From Forficula auricularia (lineage: Eukaryota > Arthropoda > Insecta > Dermaptera > Forficulidae), in assembly GCA_024734495.1 (NCBI GenBank), contig JALMQS010000225.1, positions 15,274,591 to 15,338,590 on the forward strand: 64,000 nucleotides of DNA, given 5' to 3'. Made by a program: the position numbers and the translations under genes. The notes beneath the pieces were generated by a model. That model saw nothing but the letters and a program-made list of their open reading frames with translations. It searched no databases and was not told where the DNA came from. Shown here piece by piece: positions 14,001 to 23,993 of the stretch (its first letter is position 1; each line of letters begins with the position of its first letter).

Positions 14001-17000
14001 ATTGAGCATTTGGATGAGTAAGTAGTGTCATCAATAATGAAATAGTTCTAGTTCTATAGAAAGGACAGAGCCAAGAAAACATTGCAGCTACTCTGATCCA
14101 AAGTAGAAGTCCGGATCTTTATTTATTTAAAAGTGACAAATATTTAAATAAAATATTTAATAAAATTGGCCGATATTTATTTAAAAACATTTAATCAGAA
14201 CATGTAATTTTTCACTACTGACGATCACAATCTCAGTGCCCATGTGTCGTACATTAGGCGGCGTTCCAAATATCTAACATGAACGAAGCCAATATTCCAT
14301 ATTGAAAAGATTTAGTTTGATGAGAGTAGCAGAGTTGATGATTCGTAAGAAGAAATCACTTATGAGAAATCAATAAGGTTGTTCTTTGCTGATTTCTCTT
14401 CATGAATCAACACATCTACTAATCTTGGCAAACAAAATATTTTCAAGAAATCAATGAGGTTGTCCTATGCTTGATGCAAATAAACGTTCGTTTGTTGAGT
14501 GACCAGTTTACTTTTACAACAAAACGAATTTTCTATTTATCCAATCGGGTAAGTGAACCAATGAGAAAAATATAAAAAATTTATAATTAAAAGAAATGAT
14601 GATGATAATGAAAGTCACTGACCTCCGAAACTATAGGTATTCTCTAACAAATAAAATATATTATTTATTATTGAGTGTTGCTTTATATTCAATAGATACA
14701 TCTTTTTTAGATTAGAGCGATTAGAGATTCCATTCGTAATGGGAGAAATTCTTCCGAAACGTTTGTGTTTTATTAAACGTTTGAAGATTATTTTTTAAAA
14801 ACATTTGTATTTATATATGTATATTCATTATATAAATATATATTTGTATATGTTTATTTGCATCTAGCAGGGGACAATTTCAGTGATTTCTCTTTATGAA
14901 GTTAATATATTATTGTATGTGTAATCTATTAAATATGATTAAGATTTTAACAATCTGTGCTACTAGCAAATAGCCTATATCTAATTCAAAATGAAATGTT
15001 TTTTAGGAATCAGAAGATATTTTGTTAAAAACAGTATATAAAAAATATCTAATTAATTCGTCTAGTCTACCTACCAATCGTGAAATAGGCATGGCCAAAA
15101 TATGCTCCGAAACATTTTTTGCATTTATGTTAATCAATGAATGCGGAAATGTAATCAGACGAACTTTACCCTGCCCAATAATCAGTTTGCCCCAACGGTA
15201 CAATAGTATCTTCGTTGGGCTTGGGTTAGCCAAAAACACTTCCTATTATGAATTATTCAGTTACTAGTAAGTAATAAAATATCAAATACTAGTATTTAAA
15301 ACAAACGATCTTAAAATACGAGAGTAATTCGTTTACCAAGGATATCTATTTGTTTGGAATTAGTGCCGACATTTGGGGGCGGCGAGGTCGGATTGAGTTG
15401 AGACGACCACAAACTCAGTCTCACCTTTTTAGGGTTCCGTTCAAAAGTAAAACGGCACCCTATTAGTGTTGTTACAATGTCTCTCTGTCTGTCTATCAAT
15501 CTATTAGAGCATTATAGCTCTTAAACTTTTCGTGAATACTTTTTCGTGATTACTTTAAAATAGCTTCTCGTATAATTATGTAAATACATACCTACATACT
15601 AATTGTTGTTCTAGAACATTCAATTAGAAAGTTTGCAAGTAGAAAATTTATTTCTAATGAAAATGGAGTCGAAAATATAGCAAAATGATGATTATTTTTT
15701 CTGAAATCTTGAAATCTAGTTCCAGATTTAAAATTTAAAATTAGCACCTTTATTTTTCGAAAACTTCACAGTAGATTTCAGATTTCTTATTTTAGAGAAA
15801 AAAATTATTATGTGTTTTCCAGTATCTACATAAAATAAATCTCAAATAAATCTCAATGTTTTAACGTATTTTATGACTTTATATTGGGCCACTGATTAGA
15901 CAGCCCTGGTTTAAATCGAATGAGATTAAAGAAGGATATAAGGAATGATAATTTATTTTTTAAAAGGATCACGATTATAATAATAACTAACTATCCATTA
16001 TCTATTGACATGTAAGAACGTGCAAAGATCTAAAAGACAAGCCCTGACAAGTTGAAATCAATTAATTGTGATTGTTCTAGAAAACACCAATTCCTTGTTT
16101 CCTTGTACTAGAATGATAACTATTAGACTTAGTTATTGTCGTAGCATATAAATTATTGAAATAATAAATATTTTAGAAAATGAAAATATGAGAAGAAGAC
16201 GAATTTTTAAATTTTCGAAGCTTCGATATTTTTTTATCTTATATAGTTGAGCTTATAATTTTGCTTTTAGTGAATTTTATTCTTGAAAAAGCTTCACGTA
16301 TTGTACAAATGTACATTCATATTTCGAAAAACCGAATAAATATATCTCTACATATAAACATTGAGATTTTTTTTAAGGAAGTTGATGATTTTATGTTAGG
16401 CCACACTCATTGCAGTGCTGGGACTAATGCGCCCCCCGCGGGCTACGGGTCGGACAGCCCTGGACTAGACAGAAATATTCATCACATAGTTGTGATCAAA
16501 CCTTGACATCGGGTTCCCAGAAAGGAAAGCTTTATGTAATAGAATTTTATGCTGAATTCTTTCGAATTTAGCTATATTGTTTGATTTTTCTTTATAAATC
16601 AAAACTCTTCTACTCTCGCCAAAACAAAATCATTTCAATTAAAATAAGTGTTCAATACACAAATTTTTAATTTTATAATATTTTTTCAATAAACCAAACA
16701 AGATAAAAATAAGAAAAAATGAAAAATAATTTATTGTAGGCTAATGCATATTGTTAAGGAAACTAATATGATATGATTATTTTTATTGAAGCATCCAGAG
16801 ATACCGGGAAAGCGGCCTTATTTCCTATAATAGTGTAGAATTAAAGATGAAACCTGAAGATATTCCGGACTCCGATTACCATCAAGTGGATTTCGAAAAT
16901 GCAATTCCTCTTTTTTTATTTCTCGTTTGTTCATATTTACTTTCATTAATTATTTTAGTTTTAGAAATATTAATATTTAAAATTAAATTATACATGAAAC

Positions 17001-17011
17001 AACATCAATAA
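1871..17011 (+). CDS. Ir75-like: Ir75-like ionotropic receptor gene 1, nine exons, three one-base frame lesions
   Basis: Chemosensory ionotropic receptor, a ligand-gated cation channel related to iGluRs. Family knowledge places it in olfactory dendrites with co-receptor Ir8a, often tuned to acids. Exons: 1871-2033, 6816-6993, 8128-8439, 10160-10254, 11877-12053, 12123-12350, 12420-12636, 15007-15266, 16792-17011. Seen in order: signal peptide, ligand-binding half S1 with RRRDLKG, M1, pore motif FCFQG, M2 (FITYLCSMMVFWTYSASLVA), S2, M3 and a short cytoplasmic tail. Every intron has GT-AG ends, and the phases equal those of gene 2. Three exons are off by one base: exon 2 needs one more A near 6833-6838, exon 6 has one base too many near T6 at 12239-12246, and exon 7 needs one more A at 12603-12609. 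With these the product would be 616 residues, usual for the family. It is either a young pseudogene or an intact gene with homopolymer errors in the assembly. Confidence 0.88.
2263..2492. mobile_element. hAT-like MITE with internal 20-bp minisatellite
   Basis: Terminal inverted repeats (CGAGGGGTGATCCGC on the left, its near inverse on the right) are flanked by perfect 8-bp target duplications GCTAATAC at 2255-2262 and 2493-2500. The interior is about eight degenerate copies of a 20-bp unit close to GGAAGTACTTGGAAATATTT. It sits in intron 1 of gene 1. The 8-bp duplication points to hAT mobilisation. Confidence 0.88.
3593..3636 (-). ncRNA. Degenerate hammerhead-like motif (left arm)
   Basis: Mirror copy of the motif at 3842-3888. 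GAAAC and the palindromic stem III are kept, but CUGAUGA reads CUAUGAUGA, so the core is broken. Confidence 0.45.
3842..3888 (+). ncRNA. Hammerhead ribozyme-like motif
   Basis: Read as RNA: stem I UAGA pairs with UCUA, core CUGAUGA at 3848-3854, one unpaired U, stem II GAAGGC-AAU-GCCUUC, GAAA at 3871-3874, and an 8-base palindromic stem III (ACUAUAGU) that could pair between two copies. The cleavage triplet is GUC at 3880-3882. Minimal type I hammerheads of this kind are known from Penelope-like elements. The extra U at the base of stem II is not canonical. Confidence 0.6.
4199..4260. repeat. Dispersed repeat fragment with ACCGACTTCAAAAA
   Basis: The word ACCGACTTCAAAAA followed by GGAGGAGGTT is a common piece of insect interspersed repeats. 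The same word recurs at both ends and near the centre of the fold-back at 4552-4922. Confidence 0.5.
4552..4922. repeat. Fold-back element with long inverted arms
   Basis: Arms of about 160 bp (4552-4711 and 4773-4922) are inverse complements around a GC-richer centre of about 60 bp. AACCGACTTCAAAAA lies at each outer end and again at the inner end of the arms. It lies in intron 1 of gene 1. No coding capacity is seen. Confidence 0.85.
5787..5965 (-). mobile_element. tRNA-derived SINE, copy 1
   Basis: On the - strand the head has a B-box (GGGTTCGAATCC type, here slightly shortened) and a tRNA-like 5' part with an A-box-like stretch. A unique body follows and then a run of A (a run of T on +). 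Perfect 13-bp target duplications AATTTTTCCACTT flank it at 5774-5786 and 5966-5978. Copy 2 is at 26037-26241. It lies in intron 1 of gene 1. Confidence 0.9.
6288..6703. mobile_element. MITE with CACAC-type terminal inverted repeats
   Basis: The left end AACACACCAGCGATAAATT and the inverse of the right end (AACACACGAACGATAAAAT) are similar over about 30 bp. The interior is GC-richer than its surroundings and non-coding. No clear target duplication was found, so the superfamily is open. It ends about 110 bp before exon 2 of gene 1. Confidence 0.6.
6816..6993 (+). CDS. IR gene 1 exon 2 (frame lesion)
   Basis: Acceptor TTTTAG|, donor AAG|GTAGT, phase 1 to 0. The start reads KLESFKK and the rest reads VLIQKQLSKIRMISCVQDWN in a frame one base off. 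One more A in the A5 run near 6834-6838 joins them and gives the same spacing as exon 2 of gene 3. Confidence 0.72.
8128..8439 (+). CDS. IR gene 1 exon 3: N-terminal half of ligand-binding region
   Basis: Reads LSRKFFGRMEQFRWLLFLET and ends FLRRRDLKGKVLKAGTRK. The RRR-D-L-K-G motif equals RR-x-N-L-x-G in genes 2 and 3. The acceptor at TTCCAAG| was chosen because only it gives phase 0. The donor AAG|GTCTTC is weak at positions +3 to +5. Confidence 0.8.
10160..10254 (+). CDS. IR gene 1 exon 4
   Basis: Acceptor GTTTCAG|, donor TTTCAG|GTAAAG, phase 0 to 2. Reads FYPFSTGSIYSGKSFNIYGS then FLQEMESCLNFR, matching the S1 segment before the conserved glycine region in IRs. Confidence 0.8.
10355..10425 (-). 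mobile_element. Short jockey/CR1-like LINE fragment
   Basis: On the - strand it resembles the text for LDSLAHRR...FYRYYHG, also seen in the LINE fragment at 19147-19745. It is frame-broken and too short to classify further. Confidence 0.4.
10955..11200. repeat. Dispersed repeat shared with the 32.7-33.6 kb region
   Basis: The stretch from GCCTCTAGATAGCTTAAGTT through CGGATTAAAA recurs at about 32975-33115 and again one tandem unit later. The part at 11130-11200 matches about 32700-32790. Its origin is not recognised. Confidence 0.6.
11877..12053 (+). CDS. IR gene 1 exon 5: S1 segment
   Basis: Acceptor T18AG|, donor TCAGA|GTAATA, phase 2 to 2. Reads LVEYKDPNNF, then DLLSAPIILNSQRIQSIRFL. This takes the place of the usual DIGG-P-x-F-x-S-x-R block, with D, P and R kept. 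Confidence 0.85.
12123..12350 (+). CDS. IR gene 1 exon 6: M1 and pore (frame lesion)
   Basis: Reads YKIFIRMPKTNQISGYQDF, FLKPFETKIWFII (start of M1), then meets a stop at 12268. The +1 frame is open from there and ends NLLYSFAAFCFQG at the donor CAAG|GTTCAT. One base too many, most simply in T6 near 12239-12246, explains the break. Confidence 0.8.
12420..12636 (+). CDS. IR gene 1 exon 7: M2 and start of S2 (frame lesion)
   Basis: Phase 1 start. Reads GIQSPSKLICYKM, then the M2 helix, then EIELPFDSLKGLIDNGQYKL. After A7 (12603-12609) the frame no longer fits exon 8; one extra A gives SGALFQGFQ and a phase-0 end at TTCAG|GTATTG, as in gene 2. Confidence 0.82.
13700..14060 (-). mobile_element. 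LINE reverse-transcriptase remnant
   Basis: The - strand reads FFLFRSKPYFSSHSTSYIRS followed by KIHLFLEYG, close to the LFRARRYFTPxxLLxLYKAQIRPxLEYxSH stretch of jockey/CR1-like LINEs. It is decayed and lies in intron 7 of gene 1. Confidence 0.5.
14320..14880. repeat. Dispersed repeat of the AGAGTAGCAG / GATGCAAATAAAC family
   Basis: Words AGAGTAGCAGAGTTGATGAT, AGGTTGTCC and TTGATGCAAATAAAC recur in order here and at 55301-55790, about 49955-50035, 44665-44690 and 16595-16640. Within it, GAAACTATAGG near 14624 and CCGAAACGTTTGTG near 14756 look like tails of the hammerhead-like motifs. The copy is decayed. Confidence 0.55.
15007..15266 (+). CDS. IR gene 1 exon 8: S2 domain
   Basis: Acceptor TTTTTTAG|, donor TACTA|GTAAGT, phase 0 to 2. 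Reads ESEDILLKTVYKKYLINSSS, then MAKICSETFFAFMLINECGN, ending LAKNTSYYELFSY. This matches exon 8 of gene 2 in length and phase. Confidence 0.85.
15421..15500. repeat. Short dispersed repeat (AGGGTTCCGTT type)
   Basis: AGGGTTCCGTT, CCCTATTAGTG and ACAATGTCTCTCTGTCTGTC recur inverted at about 53115-53180. This is a common insect interspersed-repeat end. Confidence 0.5.
15605..16475 (-). repeat. 900-bp dispersed repeat, copy A (inverse of 26393-27270)
   Basis: Nearly the whole stretch is the inverse complement of 26393-27270. Outer ends read CAGGGCTGTCCGACC-like, a hAT-type terminus, and an internal CAGGGCTGTCTAATCAG lies near 15895. Each copy has an internal direct duplication, so it may be two related non-autonomous hAT elements side by side. 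It lies in intron 8 of gene 1. Confidence 0.75.
16792..17011 (+). CDS. IR gene 1 exon 9: M3 and C terminus
   Basis: Phase 2 start. Reads YIQRYRESGLISYNSVELKM, then the hydrophobic M3 (PLFLFLVCSYLLSLIILVLE) and a short basic tail ending MKQHQ. The stop TAA at 17009-17011 overlaps an AATAAA word at 17007-17012. Confidence 0.85.
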
Positions 17012-17818
17012 ATTTGAATCTTTTGATCAATCTATCTCTCTCTTTTTTTAATTCATTTTTCGTTTTATTAAACACATTTGTTTTTGTTTTTTCAATGAAA
17101 TGTTCTCGTCTAGAATCGTTTATCTAGTTTTTATTTTTGTTTGATAATCAAAAATAACAGATTTAATTGTTTTTAGCCGAAATTTTTCCTTTTCCTTTGA
17201 ATTGAAATAGAGTCCAGAACAAAGTCAATAGGATTTTTGAATACATAAATTAAATTAAAAGAAAAATTGAAAACTTGTTCAATAGTCAGTCTCGGTGCAG
17301 TTTCCGCGTATTTTGCTTCTGGGGTTCAGCTGCCACAGGCAGTTGAGTTGGCTTCCTTAGTAATAAATTTACATACATAATTATATTAAACTATTTGAAT
17401 TTATTTCCTGAAAAACGTGTTTGTTTGTTTATAATTTTTCATATCATAAAAAATTTGATTAAAAAGTGAAAACCATTTTAAAGATTCGGTACACCACGAA
17501 TTTTCCCGGTGGTGATACTGGGGGGGGGGGGGGGGGGTGAATATAATAAGAATATTTTAACACAATAGTTTACTTTCTGCGAATTTCCGTTCATGAGTTA
17601 TCAAAAGTTTCATAATCTTGACACATACATAAAAATAGATAGGAAAATGATTAAATGATTTTTCTCTACATTTCAAATTTTTGTAATCACTACAAGCAAA
17701 AACCAGAATTCAAAAATTCAAATAATTTCAATAGTTGTGCCCGTCGAACGACCAGACTTTACTAATCAATAATTTACATTCAAAATATTCTCGATTGTTC
17801 AAATTATCCTTATTATCA

Positions 17819-18157
17819 ATCTTGCATTATTAAAAGAGAAAGAAAAATCTTCTTAATTTTTGAATCATTTATTATTGTTAATACATGTTTCGGGCCTAGT
17901 CGAACCCATCTTCAGTTAACACAAAACACTTTTTACTTTACAGAATTCTATTATATATTACAACATTCAAAAAAATATTTGAACAAAAGCAAAAAACACG
18001 AAAAGAAAGACAAAAAACAATCAACAAATTCAAATGTAATTTAACATTTTTCTTTTGTATAAATTCACATACATATATACCTATATATTTATTCATCCTC
18101 TGAAGAACAAAAAAGAAAATTAAGAAGATTTTTTCTTTCTCTTTTAATATGCAAGAT
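17819..18157. repeat. Inverted repeat enclosing a hammerhead-like motif
   Basis: Arms of about 42 bp (17819-17862 and 18116-18157, containing TCTTGCATTATTAAAAGAGA) face each other around 250 bp. The motif at 17877-17920 lies just inside the left arm. Confidence 0.75.
17877..17920 (-). ncRNA. Hammerhead ribozyme-like motif, best paired copy
   Basis: On the - strand: GUUAA, CUGAAGA, one U, stem II GGGUU-loop-GGCCC, GAAA, palindromic ACAUGU with triplet GUA, then UUAAC. Stem I (GUUAA with UUAAC) is fully complementary, stem II closes with three GC pairs and two GU pairs, and stem III is self-complementary. The helices differ in sequence from those at 3842 and 21269 yet pair, which argues for a conserved fold. 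Confidence 0.62.
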
Positions 18158-18972
18158 AGATAAGAATAGGGAAGTTATATTAATCAATAATTAGTATAAT
18201 CATTTAAAAAAATATATTTTAGTATTTTCGAACAGAAAGTTCTGAAACTAGAAAGTCCAAAATTTAATAAGCTCTCATCGTTTTGGAAATACAAATATTT
18301 TGGCACAAGAATGAACGTTTTCTACGACTTTCCGTTCTTGAGTTTATTCTTTATTCTGAATCTTTATAAACATACATTTAGAGTGACAGAAAAATAAAGC
18401 TTGAAAATATACATGCATTTTCTATACGCTCCAGGCATTACCAAACACGAATAAGAAACACAATTAAAATGTTAGAGTTCATTCTATAATCCGACCGTCT
18501 GCGTGCTTCGAATAAAGAAATCCCGGGAACACCTATATGGAATTGTAAAGGAAGCCATTTCGGACATAAATAGTAAATATTTTAACTTAAAAAGTATTTC
18601 TTCCATTTCTATATTCTCGATTGTATTAATCTTCTATTATTTAAAGTAGAAAATTTTGTGCCAGCTGTCTGCAATATCTCTAAATAAATTCGCTAAATAA
18701 ATATGTTGCTCCATCAACGATTTTGCTTTTATAATGCGTTACATTTACTGACACTGATTTTAATTTTAAAACTTAAGTCTTGAAAAAGTTTTCACTTTTT
18801 CCTTTAATTTTAATTCTATCTAGGTGGTCAGGTTGACGGAGTGGGCCGAGTTCTTGACTTCAAATATTTATTTCCGAAAGTATTTACTTTTGATATGAAG
18901 TTATCTATATAGTTTTTTTTTTTTTATAATGATACTGATGCAAGAAGAAGATGTACCGAAAAAGATTCAACC

Positions 18973-19125
18973 CGAAGGGTGAACCGCGACTTAATATCGT
19001 GTGCACCTACTTCCACTTCCAAGTAGAAGACAATAGATGAAGGGGAATTATCTAATGAATTCCAAAATAATTCCACATAATTCCAAAGGCGTGTACACCT
19101 AATTCCATTAGCGGTTCACCCCTCG
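18973..19125. mobile_element. hAT-like MITE, 153 bp
   Basis: Termini CGAAGGGTGAACCGC and GCGGTTCACCCCTCG, flanked by ATTCAACC (18965-18972) and GTTCAACC (19126-19133), an 8-bp duplication with one mismatch. Same family as 2263-2492 but without the expanded minisatellite. Confidence 0.85.
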
Positions 19126-19146
19126 GTTCAACCTCTGAAGCCCGCG

Positions 19147-19745
19147 GTGGATCCATGTATCTTGGAAATAAAAAGAAATTTAGGGAATGGGTCGGAGTTG
19201 AAGGTGTTTGTGAATGCGTGTCTTGAAAGATTGAATATTATATGTTGCTGGGAAGACGGTCGGGGGAAGAGAGTTCCAGTTTCTAGATGTCATAGGGATA
19301 AACGAGTTGGTGAATGCGTTCGTTCGGTTAGTATCTAATTTAAGCGCGTAGGGGCGTTGAGTCCTAGAAAATCGTGTATTTCGCGCAAATGAAGCTTTTG
19401 GAGGGATAATTGATTTTATCTCTTCAGAACAAAAGCCATGATAGTATCTATAAAAAAAAGAATGAGCGGAGACAGATCTACGATGGGCTAGGGAGTCGAG
19501 AGTGTCATTTAATGTTGGATCTCCTATCAGTCTAATGCCGCCTCTGAATTGCATCTTAGGTATTAAGAGAATACTTGGAGGCTACTCTCCACAAATGTAA
19601 GAAATATTCGAGACGAGCGAATTTGAGCCTTGTAAAAGATAAGAAGTTGAGTGGGGGTGAAAAAGCGTTTGGTCCGGAAAAGAAAGCCAAGCTTTCATGC
19701 TTGAGCTGTGGCTACTGAGATAATAGGGTCATTCCAAGAAAGGTC
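19147..19745 (-). mobile_element. jockey/CR1-like LINE 3' fragment
   Basis: The - strand reads IRLIGDPTLNDTLDSLAHRR, SFFYRYYHGFCSEEIKSIIP and RNWNSLPPTVFPATYNIQSF, the usual C-terminal end of a non-LTR reverse transcriptase. Upstream pieces (SFPDQTLFHPHSTSYLLQGS region) are in other frames. It is broken and non-functional. Confidence 0.88.
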
Positions 19746-20308
19746 AGAAACTAAGGTAAGTGGTTTTTTATAGTATAAATATATATATATATATCAATTA
19801 GGTTAATTATTTCTATACAATCAATAACCATTTCGTCTATAGATTTCAATAAAAAATAATATATATTATAAATATATATTTTGATCCTAGAATATAAAAG
19901 TTTGTGGAAAAGGCATAAATATCTATATACTTTAAATAAATATCTATGAATACCTATTAAAAAAAAAAATTAAAAGTTTGAATATGCCTCAAGGGCTCCA
20001 CTAATCTCATTTTTTTCATTCAGCGGTTGACAGACAAATGATTGATTTTTATTGAAAAGCAGAAAATTTCAATTGACATTTATATTTCAACTCTGTTCTG
20101 TCTCTTTCTCTTATGAAACAAAACAAATTCAATTATTTTAATTATCCATAAAAAAAATGGATTAAGTCTTTGTACACTGTTTCAATTAGTAGTTCTAAAT
20201 CAGTTTCGGTAAATTAATAATTTTTTACGCCATTTCCTATATAGATAGGGTTGCCATAATTGCCAATTAATGATACTGAACGTTTAAGTGTTAAATAAAT
20301 AAAACATG

Positions 20309-20415
20309 AAATAACTTTTTTCATCTCTGAGATAGAAGATCTCAAAGTGGCAGGATCTTGGTAGGCGATCGCAATACTTCATTACATGATATAGAATATA
20401 AATGTGAAAGTAAAA
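20309..20415. repeat. Dispersed repeat shared with 33776-33880
   Basis: Shared words include TCTGAGATA, TCTCAAA, CAGGA and AATGTGAAAGTAAAAA in the same order and spacing. Origin unknown. Confidence 0.6.
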
Positions 20416-20428
20416 AGTGAATTGGTAA

Positions 20429-20759
20429 TAGTCCAAGAGCTGGTGACACATTTTGACTACGGATTTGACCCAACTAGAAATAATGCGTAATAGCATGATG
20501 CTATTTTTTTCATGTTGTAAAAATACACTTTGGGGTGGTCTGGTACCACGTTCCACCACTCAAATGGTCTGGAGTGAATATATTATGTTTATAATTGACT
20601 ATAAATTATAATTTTTATAATTTCATTGTGGGTCAAAAATATTTTTTAACACATATGTATTTTTTACCGCACTCACACCATGCGCAGTACCGTAATATTA
20701 CGCATTATTTCTAGTTGGGTCAATTCCGTAGTCAAAATGTGTCACCAGCTCTTGGACTA
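20429..20759. mobile_element. MITE with 75-bp terminal inverted repeats
   Basis: The ends start TAGTCCAAGAGCTGGTGACA and are inverse complements over about 60-75 bp, with few differences. TAA flanks both sides (20426-20428 and 20760-20762), compatible with a PIF/Harbinger-type 3-bp duplication. The interior is non-coding. Confidence 0.8.
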
Positions 20760-21268
20760 TAATGGTTTATTTTACTCTGTTAAAAAATCAATAAAATTTA
20801 AACAATATAATAAAATGAACACGTAGAATAATTCTTTGAATGTTTATTATTTTTTTAAAGAAACGGATTGAAATCTCATTAAAATCATTCAAAAAATGTT
20901 TCCTGCATTTTTGATCTAGAAGTTTTAAAGATAAAGGGGATTTATTTCAAGAGGTGGGTTTTTAAAAAAAATTCACATTGTTTAAATATGAACATGGGTA
21001 AGGAGTGTTGACTCGAACACTCGATACCAAAAATTATTGTAAAAATATGAAATATATATTTATTTTTCTAATTTGGAAAATAAACACATTTTAATAAGAT
21101 TGGAGTAATTTTTGCCGCATTGGATTTCCTTCAATGACTTTTCAAAGTGAGTAGAATATTATTGATTAAAAAATTGTATATAATTATATATTAATTGTAT
21201 TTATATAAAAAAATAATTTGTGATGATCTTGATTGTAATGATGGCCAAATCCCATTTTAATTAATTAC

Positions 21269-21310
21269 AGACCCTGAAGAAGGAGGGAATAGCCTCCGAA
21301 ACGTCGGTTT
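21269..21310 (+). ncRNA. Hammerhead ribozyme-like motif
   Basis: ACC pairs with GGU (stem I), CUGAAGA at 21274-21280, one A, GGAGG with CCUCC (stem II), GAAA at 21298-21301, stem III AC-GU palindrome, cleavage triplet GUC at 21303-21305. Confidence 0.6.
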
Positions 21311-22065
21311 TAATAAAAAGATAGTGTAAATTATCTTCTTCTTTTTTACTGCCACTGAAAGAGGAGACAGAGGGGAGCAAGTCTGTCTCCTCTTTCAGTG
21401 GCAGTAACAGTAATATCTTGTATTTCATTCTCAGCTGAATTATAATGTAATAATGATTTGGAAATATTTTTTTTGTTGGGAAGGCATAATTGGTGATCTA
21501 AAACTTGTATAATTAAAATATAACAATGTAAATAGATAATATGTAAATAATTGTAAATAGTAAATTCGTAATTTTATTTTAAAAACTTGACAAACCTTTT
21601 TAAGATTTATAAGAGAAAAAAAACGAAAAAAAATAATGAAATAAAATAAATAAATGAATGATTTATAATAAGTTTGTATATATATGTGTAAAGTATAATT
21701 TAAAGCAAAATACATATTGTTGTACTATATAAATAAATAATTATGCGCACAACTGCTTTGCGCAGGGTTTATCTGAGAGGGGATTTGGCTAATGATATGC
21801 ACTTATATTAAAATAAAATATTTCCAAATCATTATTACATTATAATTCTGCTGAGAATGAAATACAAGATATTATTGTTACTGCCACTGAAAGAGGAGAC
21901 AGAGGGGAATGCCGCATTGTATTTCCTTCACTGACTTTTCAAAGTGAGTAGAATATTATTGATTAAAACATTGTATATAATTATATATTAATTGTATTTA
22001 TATAAAAAAATAATTTGTGATGATCTTGATTGTAATGATGGCCAAATCCCATTTTAATTAATTAC

Positions 22066-22107
22066 AGACCCTGAAGAAAGAGGGAATAGCCTCCGAAACG
22101 TCGGTTT
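22066..22107 (+). ncRNA. Hammerhead ribozyme-like motif, second copy
   Basis: Same layout as 21269-21310. The first base of stem II has changed (AGAGG facing CCUCC), so one pair is lost. CUGAAGA, GAAA and GUC are kept. Confidence 0.58.
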
Positions 22108-23942
22108 TATGAATAAAAAGATAGTGTAAATTATCTTCTTCTTTTTTTTTGGACTGCCTCATCAATATCCACTTAAAACACATTTTGTTCTAAAAAAAGA
22201 GAGGATATATACGAAGGGATAGAAAATTATTCACTATTTAAATTAATTCTTAATAGAAAGATTTCAGTAGAAAAACTCGTGAAAATAGAAACTAGCTTGT
22301 TCCTTCTTATGATTGTTTCGCTGTTGTCGAAATGTTTTTGTGATTTTCCAGTTTTCTTTTGTGTTTAATGAATTGATTACTTATGATTAGAGACCGGATT
22401 TTTATGCAGTAAAAACTGCCAAAATATTCCATAAAATATGCAGTTCAAAAGATGGAAAAATAAATTTAAAAATTAAAATGGAATACATTTTTGTATTTGT
22501 ATATATTTAAAGGAATAAAATGATAAAGTAAGCTACAGACATCAAGTGTCAAATATGTACATTTATTGCGTAAAAAATTACTTACACACATACACACACA
22601 CGAACCCTCAATGGCTAAAATGGGCTATAGTTCTAGAAAGTCATTAAAGAAAAGACATTATTATTAAGAAAGGATCTCAAAAATAATTAAAATTTGATTT
22701 TAATATGAATAATGTATGTTTATAAGTATTTTTTTAAATTATCTTCAGGATATTAAGTCTACGGTCACTTAAAATTGATTTATATGTTGAAAAAGCAGTC
22801 CACATCCACAGACGTAATGGGGACGAATTTAAAGAACTTAAACCACCACTTTTATTTTGAAAGAAAAAGATTGCAAACTTTTTGGAATTTTCGAGTAAAG
22901 TATAATATCTAGCCAAGTCAAAGTACAACTGAATAATAAGAAAAATAAGCCTTTTAGCTATGTTAAGATCTTTTGTAATCCGTCCAACACTAACACTCTT
23001 GTCGTTCAGGACTATTTTTGTTTTCGTCGAATTTAAATTAGTGTCCCCCTGTTTTATTTCTTCTGTTTTTCCATTCTTTCTCCGAAAAGTTACTTTTAAA
23101 ACATATGTATTTGGCGCGAAATATGCAATTTTATGCAACATCTTTCAAATATGCAATACTACTCAAATAAGCAAAAATATGCAGTATAAAATTTAACCCA
23201 CAGTATCCAGATGCATGATTCGGATAAATAATTGATCTCCTGGGTCGTATGTGGGGGCAAACAAAATATGCAATTGCATAGCAATCCGGTCTCTACATAT
23301 GACCTCTCTAATTGATGGTACTGCATCAATATCAATATGTAGTCTTTCATTTGTAATAAGCTAGAGGCCATTTGATATGCCTCTGAGGATTTTCGATTGG
23401 GCTCTTTGAATTTTACTCAAGTTAAATTTATTGGCTGTTCCCAGATTTGACAACCAAACAAACATATTACTTATAAAGTAAAACTTTTGTTTTTAAAGCA
23501 AGCTGTGAATTTTTTTCTAACAGCCAGTAGGTACATTTTTTTATATTTATTATTTAGCTGGGTTTTTTTGCTATGTGAATTCTCCAGGTTGAGTCGAGGT
23601 TCAGTTCAAGATACTTTACCGAGTTACTATAGTGAATGATTTTGGAATTCATCGTAGGTAGACTGTTCGACATGTGACTTTTTTTATTAGTGAAGGTGAT
23701 ATGAGTAGATAATTATAAAAAGTTATTTTTTTTCATAGGAATTATATTTTAATGATATATGATATATTTATGTTATATTACACATATAGCATTAAAAAAA
23801 TGTGAAAACCCAATTAATTGAGAAGCGTGTGAAATTCAAACTATAATTAAAAAATTGGATAAAAAATATTGTAATTATTTCACAGTTTATTTTACACAGA
23901 AACACATGATTATAGAACAGTAATCATTAAAAAGCGATATTT

Positions 23943-23993
23943 TTCTATTATTATGGTCGCGACCGCCCAACCCTAGCCACGCCACTGGTTGAG
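23943..23993 (-). mobile_element. hAT terminal fragment
   Basis: On the - strand it starts CCAGTGGCGTGGCTAGG, the CAGTGGCGTG type terminus of many insect hAT elements. No partner end was found. Confidence 0.4.

Larger units (their letters stand above)
21114..22149 (+). mobile_element. Composite element with two direct hammerhead-bearing repeats
   Basis: Direct repeats of about 235 bp (21114-21347 and 21911-22149) enclose about 560 bp. Each repeat ends with a hammerhead-like motif, a short tail and TTATCTTCTTCTTTTTT. The middle carries inverted segments (21387-21472 against 21816-21890) and a 24-bp hairpin at 21350-21410. This resembles the pseudo-LTR layout of Penelope-like elements or small non-autonomous retrozymes. 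No ORF is seen. Confidence 0.65.

Noticed and set aside
15003..15239. 78-codon frame on the - strand
   Set aside because: Antisense shadow of exon 8 of IR gene 1.
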